Origin: Chloroflexota bacterium
GTDB taxonomy: Bacteria > Chloroflexota > Anaerolineae > UBA4142
DNA: 64,000 nt
NCBI GenBank assembly: GCA_023381515.1
Contig: JAMCQI010000049.1
Coordinates: 124,001-188,000 of the forward strand
Direction of reading: 5' to 3'
Positions 33,824-41,848 of this stretch are shown here, one piece after another. The position numbers were made by a program, and so were the translations under genes. The first letter of the stretch is position 1, and each line of letters opens with the position of its first letter. The notes beneath the pieces were generated by a model. That model was not told the DNA's origin. It saw only the letters and a program-made list of their open reading frames with translations, and did not search any database.

Positions 33824-35968
33824 TTGAAGTGGACGACATTGCGGCACAACGGGGTGGCTTTCCCGCCACCTTATGAATACCGCGCACTCACTGTAAAAAT
33901 CAAAGGCGAACCTTATCGGCTCAACCCAGCTCAAGAAGAGATGCTGATGGCATGGGCCAAGAAGAAGGATACGGTCTACGTCCAGGATCCCATTTTTCAG
34001 CAGAATTTTCTCGGCGACCTCCGGCCTAATCTGCCCGAACGCTTCGCCGACATTACTCTTGACGACATTGACTGGACGGAGCTGCACGCGATTGTCGAGC
34101 GCGAAAAGACGGCCAATTTGACGCCCGAGGAAAAGAAAAAGCGCTCGGCGGAACGCAAGGCCGTTCGTGACGACTTGAAGGCGCAGTTCGGGCAGGCTGA
34201 GGTGGATGAGGTCGAGTGCGAGATCGGAGCCTACCTGGTCGAGCCGCCTGGAATCCTGATGGGCCGCGGCGCTCATCCCCTGCGGGGTAAATGGAAACCG
34301 CGCGTCGAGCCGGAAGAGGTGACGCTGAACCTCGACGAGGATGCCGTTGTGACTTCGGCACCCGAGGGACACCAGTGGGGCAAAGTCGTCCACGAGCACG
34401 ACTCGATGTGGGTCGCCTCGTGGTACGACAAGCTTTCGCAAAAGCGCAAGTACGTTTGGCTCGCGGACTCGTCGCACTTGCGTCAAGAGCGTGACAAGGA
34501 GAAATACCTCAAGGCCGCCAAGCTCGAAGGCGGCCTTGGGCGCGTGCGCGCGGCCATCCGCTCCGGTATGAATCACCAAGACCGGCGGGCTCATACCGGT
34601 ATCGACCGCGAGGAAAAAAAGCTGCACGCCAGGGCCAAGGAACTCGACGCCAAGTTGCTGCAAGTGCAAGCGACCGAAGCCGGAAACGCGGACAAGCGGA
34701 AGAAGCTGGAAGACGATGCGGCCGCGGTCCAGAAGGATTTGGAGGCGTTGGCCAAGCGGCGGGAGAAGGCGCACGCGGCGGAAATGAAGACACGCCAGAT
34801 CGCGACCGTCTGCTACCTCATCGACCGGCTGGCGATGCGCGTGGGCGACGAAAAGGACGAAGACGAAGCGGATACGGTGGGTGCGTCCACGCTGCGGGTG
34901 GAGCACGTTCACGTTCTCCCCGATCGCATCGAATTCGATTTCCTCGGCAAAGACAGTGTCCAGTGGCAAAAATCCATCCCGCGGGATGACAACGAGCGCG
35001 CTCTCGCACGAAACCTGCAGGATTTCATGCGCGGGAAAGAGCGGACCGAACAGATCTTTGACAAGATCGACTCGACTCATGTCAACCGCTTTCTGGGCCA
35101 GGCGCTGCCCGGCCTCACCGCCAAGGTGTTCCGCACCTACCACGCGACGACGACGGTGCGAAGCTACCTGGGAAACAAAGGCGAGTTAAAGCAGGACGCC
35201 GCGACCTTTGAAAAGGAGTATGTCGCCAAGCTGGCAAATCTCGAGGCGGCCATCACGTGCAACCACAAGCGGACGCCGCCCAAGAATTGGGAACAGAATC
35301 TCGTCAAGAAAGAAGAGGCGGTCGAGAAATTACGCGCGGCCAAGCCCGACGTCACGAAACTGGACGCCGAAATCGAGAAACGCGAGACGGCACTGAATAA
35401 ACTGCTTGAAGAGCAGAAACAACTCGAGGCGGACAAGCCGCGTCGCGTCGAGGAAAAAGAAAAGACTCTCGCCGACCTGCAAGGCAGGCCAGCGCCTGAG
35501 GCGGGGGAAGAGGCGGCGAAGCTAGAAAAAGAGTCCCAGGCGGCCGAAAAGGCATTGGAAAAGACCAGGGCCGAAGTGGCGAGAAAAGCCGAGCGCTTGA
35601 ACGAACGGATTGCCAAGGCCCAAGAGGCTCTGGCACACGCCAGAGAGGCACCGGCGCGCGCGACCCGAGAGTACGAAGAACGCCTCGCCAAGGCCCAACG
35701 CCAGCTCGATCTGGCCAAATCGACCCGTGACTATAACCTGGGTACGTCGCTCAAAAACTATATCGATCCGCGAGTGTATAAGGCGTGGGGCGATTACGTG
35801 GGCTTTGAGTGGAAACGTCTCTACACCAAGACGCTTCAGCGCAAGTTCGCCTGGGTGGACCAGTCCCGGATGCGCTGGAACGGGAGTAACCAAGGCTCTA
35901 CTCCGGAAGACGATACGATGGGCGGCGCCCAAGAATTACGGGCAGAGGCTCACGCCGTCGCCGATTGA
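33824..35968 (+). CDS. eukaryotic-type DNA topoisomerase IB
   Basis: A 714-aa type IB topoisomerase with the full eukaryotic/thaumarchaeal architecture, which relaxes both positive and negative supercoils through a 3'-phosphotyrosine. The start KWTTLRHNGVAFPPPYEY is the opening of the eukaryotic core. Catalytic residues by motif are Arg339 (LAMRVGDEKDE), Lys376 (DFLGKD), Arg437 (GLTAKVFRTYHA), His481 (CNHKRTPP) and the nucleophile Tyr646 (GTSLKNYIDPR). Two features differ from human TOP1: a charged coiled-coil insert of about 60 residues (248-318) just before the EMKTRQ segment, and a linker between His and Tyr about 75 residues longer (482-635, Glu/Lys/Ala-rich coiled coil). The human N-terminal domain is absent. 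TTG start at 33824 after AGGAGAGGAG. Confidence 0.95.
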   Translation: MKWTTLRHNGVAFPPPYEYRALTVKIKGEPYRLNPAQEEMLMAWAKKKDTVYVQDPIFQQNFLGDLRPNLPERFADITLDDIDWTELHAIVEREKTANLTPEEKKKRSAERKAVRDDLKAQFGQAEVDEVECEIGAYLVEPPGILMGRGAHPLRGKWKPRVEPEEVTLNLDEDAVVTSAPEGHQWGKVVHEHDSMWVASWYDKLSQKRKYVWLADSSHLRQERDKEKYLKAAKLEGGLGRVRAAIRSGMNHQDRRAHTGIDREEKKLHARAKELDAKLLQVQATEAGNADKRKKLEDDAAAVQKDLEALAKRREKAHAAEMKTRQIATVCYLIDRLAMRVGDEKDEDEADTVGASTLRVEHVHVLPDRIEFDFLGKDSVQWQKSIPRDDNERALARNLQDFMRGKERTEQIFDKIDSTHVNRFLGQALPGLTAKVFRTYHATTTVRSYLGNKGELKQDAATFEKEYVAKLANLEAAITCNHKRTPPKNWEQNLVKKEEAVEKLRAAKPDVTKLDAEIEKRETALNKLLEEQKQLEADKPRRVEEKEKTLADLQGRPAPEAGEEAAKLEKESQAAEKALEKTRAEVARKAERLNERIAKAQEALAHAREAPARATREYEERLAKAQRQLDLAKSTRDYNLGTSLKNYIDPRVYKAWGDYVGFEWKRLYTKTLQRKFAWVDQSRMRWNGSNQGSTPEDDTMGGAQELRAEAHAVAD

Positions 35969-35993
35969 CGATCTCGTCGGTGTAGCGTTCCTT

Positions 35994-36029
35994 CTCCCCC
36001 ATCTGAGACACTTCTCTCAGATAGGGGAG
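35994..36029 (+). terminator. rho-independent terminator of the topoisomerase gene
   Basis: A 15-bp stem with one mismatch (35994-36008 with 36015-36029), 6-nt loop, followed by ATTTTTT. It lies 25 nt after the stop and just before the 3' end of the convergent lipoprotein gene. Confidence 0.85.
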
Positions 36030-36040
36030 ATTTTTTATGC

Positions 36041-36637
36041 TTAGGGAGTCGCGGTGGCGGAGACGCCACCCGTTCCGGGTGTGGTGCCGGGCACGGCGCT
36101 ACTAGGGCTGGATGAGATGTTGCCGCAGGAGACATAGACGCCCAGGTCGGAGGTCGACTTGTGTACATTGATGGCATAGCCGCCCTTGAGCAGATCTTGA
36201 AGAGAATCGTTCACGATGGTCGTAGACGTGCCATCCACGACGTTATGCAGCGGATACGTGATAGCGCCGACGCCCGGGCAGGATCCGACATGAATATGTG
36301 CAGGCTGAGGGACGTCGGCCGGGCCGGGCTGGATATTGATGACGACTTGAGTTTTTTCTCCCTGGGGCGTCAGCACGGCCGTGCCCGTCTGGCGGCCATC
36401 GCGGCCGGGGCCCAAGACGATGGTGAGTGCCCCGGCGGTGGTTGTGGGTGCGCTGCTGGGAGCGAGAGTGGGCGCTTGCGCGGCGGCCGCGGTGGTGGGC
36501 GCGGCGATGATTCCGGTCGTCGGAATGGCCGTGGAGGCAGGCGCCGTTGGTCCGGCGGAAGAGGGCGCACAGGCCGAGAGGGCGACGAACGTGAACAGAG
36601 TAGTCAAGGCGATGAGGTTATAGCGCGAGATGTTCAT
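36041..36637 (-). CDS. secreted lipoprotein, CHRD/Cu-Zn-SOD-like
   Basis: A 198-aa predicted lipoprotein: signal peptide with lipobox LSAC (Cys at about residue 22), a long Ala/Pro/Thr linker, then a beta-rich domain with TGTAVLTPQGEKTQVVINI and AHIHVGSCPGVGAITYPL. The AHIH-x-G-x-C pattern is reminiscent of CHRD and Cu/Zn-superoxide-dismutase-like folds, but the full metal site is not visible. The ATG at 36637 has GGAGGAG upstream. Divergent from the SOS-type operon at 36805; the 168-bp gap is shared. Function unknown. Confidence 0.75.
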   Translation of the reverse strand: MNISRYNLIALTTLFTFVALSACAPSSAGPTAPASTAIPTTGIIAAPTTAAAAQAPTLAPSSAPTTTAGALTIVLGPGRDGRQTGTAVLTPQGEKTQVVINIQPGPADVPQPAHIHVGSCPGVGAITYPLHNVVDGTSTTIVNDSLQDLLKGGYAINVHKSTSDLGVYVSCGNISSSPSSAVPGTTPGTGGVSATATP

Positions 36638-36729
36638 TCTCTTCTCCTCCTGAATTGTCTCTCCACATGGTATTACGCAAGTGGCAAATGAGATGTGACA
36701 AGAGTGAAACGTAAAATTGCGAAAAACCC

Positions 36730-36758
36730 TTGACATAGAACAAAAGTTCTGCTATAAT
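36730..36758 (+). promoter_or_regulatory. consensus sigma-70 promoter of the polymerase operon
   Basis: Perfect TTGACA (36730-36735) and TATAAT (36753-36758) with a 17-bp spacer, the strongest promoter seen in the window. Such a perfect promoter normally needs a repressor; the operator pair at 36737-36781 sits on it. Confidence 0.9.
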
Positions 36759-36781
36759 CTCAAGGTAAGAACAAAGGTTCT
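36737..36781 (+). promoter_or_regulatory. two LexA/SOS-type boxes
   Basis: Box 1, AGAACAAAAGTTCT (36737-36750), fills the -35/-10 spacer. Box 2, AGAACAAAGGTTCT (36768-36781), covers the start region. Both fit GAAC-N4-GTTC, the Gram-positive LexA (DinR/Cheo) box, and their centres are 31 bp apart, three helical turns, so two dimers could bind on one face. The repressor itself is not in the window. Confidence 0.85.
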
Positions 36782-36804
36782 GATTCTGCCCTCCGCGGAG
36801 GCTT

Positions 36805-37431
36805 ATGGAAACGGGGATTACGCTCCTGTGCGGCGCGGCTATACAAAACGAATGGATTTTCAAGCCGATTGTGCAGATGACGGGACGCGGCCGCACCGTT
36901 CTTGTCGTCGATGGCGAGAATTCTTTTCGCTCGTACTGGATTGCGCGCTATGCGCGCGAAATGGGATTGGATCCTCGAACCGCGCTGGAGTATGTCAAAC
37001 TCTCACGCGCCTTTACGTGTTACCAGCTGGCTGAATTGATCACCCAGAAAGTGGCTCCGCTCGCCCACGCCGGCTGCGCCGGTATCGTCTGTCTCGGTCT
37101 CCTCGCGACGTTGAACGACGAAGATATATCCCTCTCAGAAGCCGGGCGTCTGCTCTCCAATATTACGGCGGCACTCAAGACGCTCGCGCGGTCTTGCCCC
37201 ATTTTAATTACCATAAGACTGCCGTCTCGGCGCGCGGACCCGCGCCTTGGGTTGGTCCATGCTTTGATGCGCCAGGTGGACAAGGCCTATGTGATCGAGC
37301 CGGGCGCGGCTCCAAGGATAAAGACGGAAGCCGACGAGCCAACCCTGGCCCCGCCCGCCGGGGTCGGTGCGAATCAGTTGGCCCTTGCGCCAATGCTCGA
37401 CGACAAATGCGTGAAAGGTAACGAGCGATGA
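36805..37431 (+). CDS. RecA-fold protein without a Walker A motif
   Basis: A 208-aa protein of the RecA/RadA superfamily fold that has lost ATP binding. The N-terminal stretch ITLLCGAAIQNEWIFKPI lies where GxxxxGK(S/T) should be. What remains is the strand TVLVVDGENSF, the RadA-like segment LDPRTALEYVKLSRAFTCYQL and the Walker-B-like GIVCLGLLATLNDEDISLSEA. First gene of an operon with a small helical protein and a B-family polymerase, under SOS-type boxes. By analogy with ImuA in the ImuA-ImuB-DnaE2 mutasome, it could target the polymerase to DNA or RecA filaments; that role is inferred. GGAGG lies 3 nt before the ATG. Confidence 0.8.
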   Translation: METGITLLCGAAIQNEWIFKPIVQMTGRGRTVLVVDGENSFRSYWIARYAREMGLDPRTALEYVKLSRAFTCYQLAELITQKVAPLAHAGCAGIVCLGLLATLNDEDISLSEAGRLLSNITAALKTLARSCPILITIRLPSRRADPRLGLVHALMRQVDKAYVIEPGAAPRIKTEADEPTLAPPAGVGANQLALAPMLDDKCVKGNER

Positions 37432-37511
37432 GGGAAACTTAACGTGGAACCTTGAACCTGAACCACGCGGTTTAATTGAGCGGACAGTAGGTGAGGAAAT
37501 AGGATGGTGCG

Positions 37512-37802
37512 ATGGGACGCACAAACGAAACGTCGACGCAGCTAATCCGGTTCCATCAACAAGAACTGGCCAAGTTTTTTACGGCGCTGCGCAAGGCGGA
37601 CCAGGAAGCTTTTCAAGACCTCTTTGCGCTGGCGCAGTTTCATATCGCGCCGTTGGCCTTTTCGGGCGCGGCGGACCTGCAGATGCTGATCTACTTTGCG
37701 ATGCTGCTGGAACAGCACAAGATGATCCTGCACATGCAGAGCGCGATCAAATATCTGCTGGAGCAGCAGGGGGACGATGCAGATCAATGGCTGGATCCTT
37801 GA
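37512..37802 (+). CDS. small helical protein of the polymerase operon
   Basis: A 96-aa protein of almost pure helical character (LIRFHQQELAKFFTALRKAD, then FQDLFALAQFHIAPLAF and LQMLIYFAMLLEQHKMILHM) with no recognised motif. It starts 80 bp after the RecA-like gene, with AGGA upstream of the ATG, and overlaps the polymerase start by 26 bp. The tight coupling suggests a stable complex with the polymerase, for example as an accessory or clamp-binding subunit. Function unknown. Confidence 0.75.
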   Translation: MGRTNETSTQLIRFHQQELAKFFTALRKADQEAFQDLFALAQFHIAPLAFSGAADLQMLIYFAMLLEQHKMILHMQSAIKYLLEQQGDDADQWLDP

Positions 37803-40125
37803 CGTCTATGCGGCGGGGACCGGCATGGTCGTCTGGGCGATGGACACGGAAGGCGCCGCCCACTGCCTGCACGATACCCTGGCGCCTTCGTTTTTTGTTT
37901 ACGGACCGGATGCCGAACTGCACGCGGTGTGCGTGATGCTCGCCGCGACACGGGCGCCGGTCCGCCTGCGCCGGGCGAAGCGCTACGACCTGTTCCTGCG
38001 CCGCGAAATCGTCGTGCTCGAGGTGCAGGTGGAGCCACCGGTCTTGCTCGCGTCGCTCTTTCGGCGCGTGTACCGCTTTAAACCGGCGCTTTCCTATTAC
38101 AATGCCGATCTCGCCCCGGCCCAGTTTTACTATTTCGCCAAGCGGCTCTTTCCGCTCGCCCACTGTGAGATCGAGGCGGATGCCGGCGGCCACATTCGAG
38201 AGATCCACGCGCTCGACTCGCGGTGGGACCTGGATTATGAGCTGCCGCCGCTCAAGTACATGTTCCTGCGGCTGGAGGGCGAAGCGCGGAATCCGAACCA
38301 CGGGTTCCGCGGGCCGCTCGAGGTGCAGACGGACGACGGGACCCGCCTCCTCAATCCGGAAGACCCATACGAAATGCTCGTTCACCTCGGCGAGTTGATC
38401 GACAAGTACGATCCGGACGTGCTCATTTCCGAGTACGGAGACTCGTTCATCCTGCCCGAGCTCTTGCGCCTATCCAAGTATTATAAAGTCACCCTGCCGC
38501 TGAACCGCGATCCCGCGCAGACGCCGCTTTACAAGAAAGAATATTCCTACTTTTCCTACGGGCGGATCGTATATCGGGCCTCTTCGCAAATCCTCTTTGG
38601 CCGCTGGCACATTGATTTGCGCAACGCGTTCCTCGTGGACGACTATTGGCTGGAAGGCGTGTTCGAACTGGCGCGGCTCACCGGATTGAACGTTCAAAAA
38701 GTGGTGCGCACGTCGACGGGCACGGGCATTTCGGCGATGGAAGCGGCGACGGCGTATGCCCAGAACATTCTGATCCCGTATCAGAAACGAGAGCCGGAGG
38801 ATTTCAAGAGCGCGGGGGACCTGGTCCTCACGGACAAGGGAGGCCTGACCTACCGGCCGATTTTGGGGCTGCACGAAAATGTCGCCGAGCTGGATTTCGT
38901 GTCGATGTATCCGTTCATTATGGCCAAATTCAACATCAGCCCGGAGACGGTGAATTGTCCGTGCTGCGAGAACCAGGCGGTCCCGGAGATCGGCTATTCG
39001 ATTTGCCGGAAACGGCAGGGGCTGATTCCGGCGACGCTGGAACCGCTCGTCGCCAAGCGGGTGCGGTACAAAATGACGGCGAAGCAACTGCCGGAGGGGC
39101 CGCAGCGGGAAGCATACAAGCGGCGATCGAGCGCGATCAAATGGATTCTCGTCACCTGCTTTGGGTACACGGGCTATAAGAACGCGCGCTTTGGCAAGAT
39201 CGAAGCGCACGAATCGATCAATGCGTATGCACGCCACGCGCTCCTCCAGGCCAAAGAACTGGTCGAGGCGCGGGGATTTCAAGTCTTGCACCTGCTCGTC
39301 GACTGCCTGTGGGTCAAGAAGAAGGACGCGCGCGAGGAAGACTATCGGGCGCTCATTGCCGAAATCACGCACGAGACGGGCTTGCCGATCGCGCTGGAGG
39401 GCGTCTATCATTGGATCGCGTTCCTGCCGGCGCGTGAGCACGCGCGCTTGAGCGTGCCGAACCGTTACTTTGGCGTTTTTCACGACGGCACGGTCAAGAT
39501 CCGCGGGATTGAGCTGCGGCGGAGGGATACACCGGCGTGGATCAAGCAGGTGCAGCAGCAGGCGATTGACATCCTAGCGACGGCGCAGAACCGGCACGAG
39601 TTCCGCGAGCGGGCGGTGGAGGTGTTGGACCTGATCTCGGATGCGTTGAACCGTCTCGAGTCGCAGCAGGTGAATTATCGCGATCTCGTGCTCACGTATC
39701 ACCTGACGCACGATCCGAAAGAATACCGGCACAATACGTTGAATGCGATCGTGGCACGCGCGCTGATGGAGCGGGGCGTGTCACTGCGGCCGGGGGAATC
39801 GATCCAGTATATTATTACGGCGGCGGAGGCAGCTTGTCCGAGCGACCGGGCGCAAGCGTTGGAACTGTTTGATGCGACGCGCGGGTACGACAGCGACAAG
39901 TATGGGGAGCTGCTCTTGCGCGCGATGGAGACGATCCTGCAGCCGGCCGGGCTGAACCGGAGCAAGATTGAGGAGAAAGTGGCAAAAGCGCGGAAAGCGG
40001 CGAACGGGGAGGATGGGCCATCCCTTGTGGGCACCGGCAATGAGGCGCCGTTCCGCGGCAGCAAGAGAAAGGCGCGGCGGCCGGTGGTGTACACGTTGCC
40101 GTTGAATAGTTGGACAGTTGTGTAG
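37777..40125 (+). CDS. polB: B-family DNA polymerase, proofreading-deficient type
   Basis: A 782-aa family B DNA polymerase. Motif A is ELDFVSMYPF (metal ligand Asp373). Motif B is KWILVTCFGY (Lys455; the usual Asn-Ser-x-Tyr is Val-Thr-x-Phe). Motif C is LLVDCLWV; aligned with YGDTDSIFV it keeps the second, catalytic Asp (Asp509) but the first Asp is Leu507. The exonuclease is ruined: Exo I DxE reads RLE (165-167) and Exo II lacks its Asp (SFIL at 223-226). A zinc-like CPCC (residues 394-397) lies after motif A. This matches the divergent PolB2-like group as I recall it. With the SOS boxes upstream, a translesion or repair role is likely. The last 20 residues run into repeat DNA. Confidence 0.92.
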   Translation: MQINGWILDVYAAGTGMVVWAMDTEGAAHCLHDTLAPSFFVYGPDAELHAVCVMLAATRAPVRLRRAKRYDLFLRREIVVLEVQVEPPVLLASLFRRVYRFKPALSYYNADLAPAQFYYFAKRLFPLAHCEIEADAGGHIREIHALDSRWDLDYELPPLKYMFLRLEGEARNPNHGFRGPLEVQTDDGTRLLNPEDPYEMLVHLGELIDKYDPDVLISEYGDSFILPELLRLSKYYKVTLPLNRDPAQTPLYKKEYSYFSYGRIVYRASSQILFGRWHIDLRNAFLVDDYWLEGVFELARLTGLNVQKVVRTSTGTGISAMEAATAYAQNILIPYQKREPEDFKSAGDLVLTDKGGLTYRPILGLHENVAELDFVSMYPFIMAKFNISPETVNCPCCENQAVPEIGYSICRKRQGLIPATLEPLVAKRVRYKMTAKQLPEGPQREAYKRRSSAIKWILVTCFGYTGYKNARFGKIEAHESINAYARHALLQAKELVEARGFQVLHLLVDCLWVKKKDAREEDYRALIAEITHETGLPIALEGVYHWIAFLPAREHARLSVPNRYFGVFHDGTVKIRGIELRRRDTPAWIKQVQQQAIDILATAQNRHEFRERAVEVLDLISDALNRLESQQVNYRDLVLTYHLTHDPKEYRHNTLNAIVARALMERGVSLRPGESIQYIITAAEAACPSDRAQALELFDATRGYDSDKYGELLLRAMETILQPAGLNRSKIEEKVAKARKAANGEDGPSLVGTGNEAPFRGSKRKARRPVVYTLPLNSWTVV

Positions 40126-40151
40126 TTGGATAGTCTAATAGAGATTTCCGG

Positions 40152-40940
40152 TCACCGCGTCTGATCGGCGGTCTGCCACCACGTAAAGGTTGCGGCAAGG
40201 CCGACGAAAAAGGCGAGGAGGACCACAAGATAGCTATGCAGCCCGACCTGGTCGGCATTCGTCTTGACCATTCCGCTCACGAGAACGGGGACCGCCCACG
40301 GGAACCAATCTCCCCAGCCCAGGACACTCACGATGTTGGCAAAGGCCAGCGCCAGAATGGTCCAACCCAAAGGGGGCAAGTAGCCGTGTCCTGAGCTAGC
40401 GAACAGGGCGACGAGCGGCATGAGCATGAACGTCAGGAGCGCCGTGACCAACACGGTCCAAAAGGATGTCCATTCCAACTCGGCGGACCCACCGGGAAGA
40501 CCGACCGCCGTGCCAACGATAAGCCCAACCACAAAGATCAGGAGAGTGAGTCCGAGTATCCACAGCGCCATCAGCACAAACTTGGCCGCGACGATGACCC
40601 AGCGGGGAGTAGGAAGGGCCAAGAGCTCCTTGGCGGTGTGATCGGAAAACTCGCGTCCAAAGACCCAGGCCGTGATCAGCGCAAACAGGATGGCTCCCCC
40701 CGCGGCGACCCCCTGCGAGAGCAATCCCCAAAAGGACGGCCAATCGGCCACGCCTGCGGTGAGTTGGGCTTTGGCGCTGATCAATCCCATGGCCCGCGCC
40801 TGCTCGGGATTCTTCAGGATGATCATGAAGAACCCGCCGGCGAGAGGCAGAAGCAAGAATCCGGCGGCGGTCAGGAGAGTCATCTTGGAGCGGCGGGCTT
40901 TTAGAGCTTCCGCCCAAAAAGCGGAAATGAAAGCGTTCAT
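40152..40940 (-). CDS. ABC-2 type transporter permease
   Basis: A 262-aa permease with six predicted helices (about residues 18-40, 75-95, 115-140, 150-175, 180-205, 235-258) and the N-terminal amphipathic AFWAEALKARRSK segment typical of ABC-2 permeases. GREFSDHTAKELLALPTPR lies between helices 2 and 3. It overlaps the ATPase gene upstream by 4 bp. Third gene of a tetR-ATPase-permease operon. Substrate unknown. Confidence 0.88.
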   Translation of the reverse strand: MNAFISAFWAEALKARRSKMTLLTAAGFLLLPLAGGFFMIILKNPEQARAMGLISAKAQLTAGVADWPSFWGLLSQGVAAGGAILFALITAWVFGREFSDHTAKELLALPTPRWVIVAAKFVLMALWILGLTLLIFVVGLIVGTAVGLPGGSAELEWTSFWTVLVTALLTFMLMPLVALFASSGHGYLPPLGWTILALAFANIVSVLGWGDWFPWAVPVLVSGMVKTNADQVGLHSYLVVLLAFFVGLAATFTWWQTADQTR

Positions 40941-41848
40941 GCTTGTGCTCCCGTCAAACGCAGAAAATAAGCCTCGAGGTCCTCTTGTTCTACCGCGAGC
41001 CGGGCAGGGGGCGTGCCGGCGTTGACGAGAAGGGTTGCCACCTCCTCCGGAGCGTCGACGGCACGCGCTTGCGTCAGAACGATCTTCGTCCCGTTCGCTT
41101 TCGCCGTATAGCCCGCCTGGACCAGCGCGTGCTGCGCGGCTTTTGGATTACGGACCTTGATCTCTAGCCGGCGCGACCGCAGGGCTTCCATCTGCCCGGC
41201 GTCGAGTTCCTCGATCAGGCGGCCTTTGTGGATGATACCGATGCGCGTCGCGAGGCGGTCCACTTCGGTGAGGATGTGGCTCGACATGAAGACGGTGACT
41301 CCCTGTTCATGAGCAAGAGTGGCCAGAAGCTGACGGATCTCAACCACGCCCGCCGGGTCGAGCCCGTTGGCGGGTTCGTCGAGAACCAACAACTCGGGTC
41401 CGTGCAGCAGCGCGCGGGCGAGCCCCAGGCGCTGGAGATTACCGGTTGAAAGGACACCTGCCTTGCGGTCGGCATAAGGGGCGAGCGCGAGATGCTCGAT
41501 CACATGTGTCGTCGCGTTCTTGTCGCCAACGCCTTGCAAGCGGCGGGCAATTTCGAGATTCTCCCGAACGGTTAATTCGGGATAGGCGGCGGGCGCCTCG
41601 ACGAGATGGCCGACCCGGCGCCACGGGCCGCGCCCATTCGGGCCGACCGTCTGCCCGAGGACTTGCACTGAGCCTGCGCTCGGTCGGATCATACCTAACA
41701 AGGCGCGGATCGTCGTCGTCTTGCCCGCGCCGTTGAGACCGATAAAGCCATAGATCTCTCCCGGCTTGACCCGCAAGCTAACCGAGTCGACGGCACAAAC
41801 CGGACCATAAGATTTCGATAACCCATTCGTCTCGACGGCAAAATTCAT
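40937..41848 (-). CDS. ABC transporter ATP-binding protein
   Basis: A 303-aa ATPase with Walker A GLNGAGKTT, signature region LSTGNLQRLGLA (variant of LSGGQ), Walker B LLVLDEPANGLDP and switch His in MSSHILTE. The C-terminal 70 residues form the extra domain seen in drug-export ATPases of the DrrA/NatA kind. It overlaps tetR upstream and the permease downstream by 4 bp each. Confidence 0.9.
   Translation of the reverse strand: MNFAVETNGLSKSYGPVCAVDSVSLRVKPGEIYGFIGLNGAGKTTTIRALLGMIRPSAGSVQVLGQTVGPNGRGPWRRVGHLVEAPAAYPELTVRENLEIARRLQGVGDKNATTHVIEHLALAPYADRKAGVLSTGNLQRLGLARALLHGPELLVLDEPANGLDPAGVVEIRQLLATLAHEQGVTVFMSSHILTEVDRLATRIGIIHKGRLIEELDAGQMEALRSRRLEIKVRNPKAAQHALVQAGYTAKANGTKIVLTQARAVDAPEEVATLLVNAGTPPARLAVEQEDLEAYFLRLTGAQA

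Noticed and set aside
33797..35143. Antisense frame of 448 codons over the topoisomerase gene
   Set aside because: Fully opposed to a protein with five matched catalytic motifs.
37777..40125. Polymerase catalytically dead because motif C lacks DTD
   Set aside because: Gap-free alignment puts Asp509 at the second, essential Asp; only the first is lost, and motif A Asp373 is intact.
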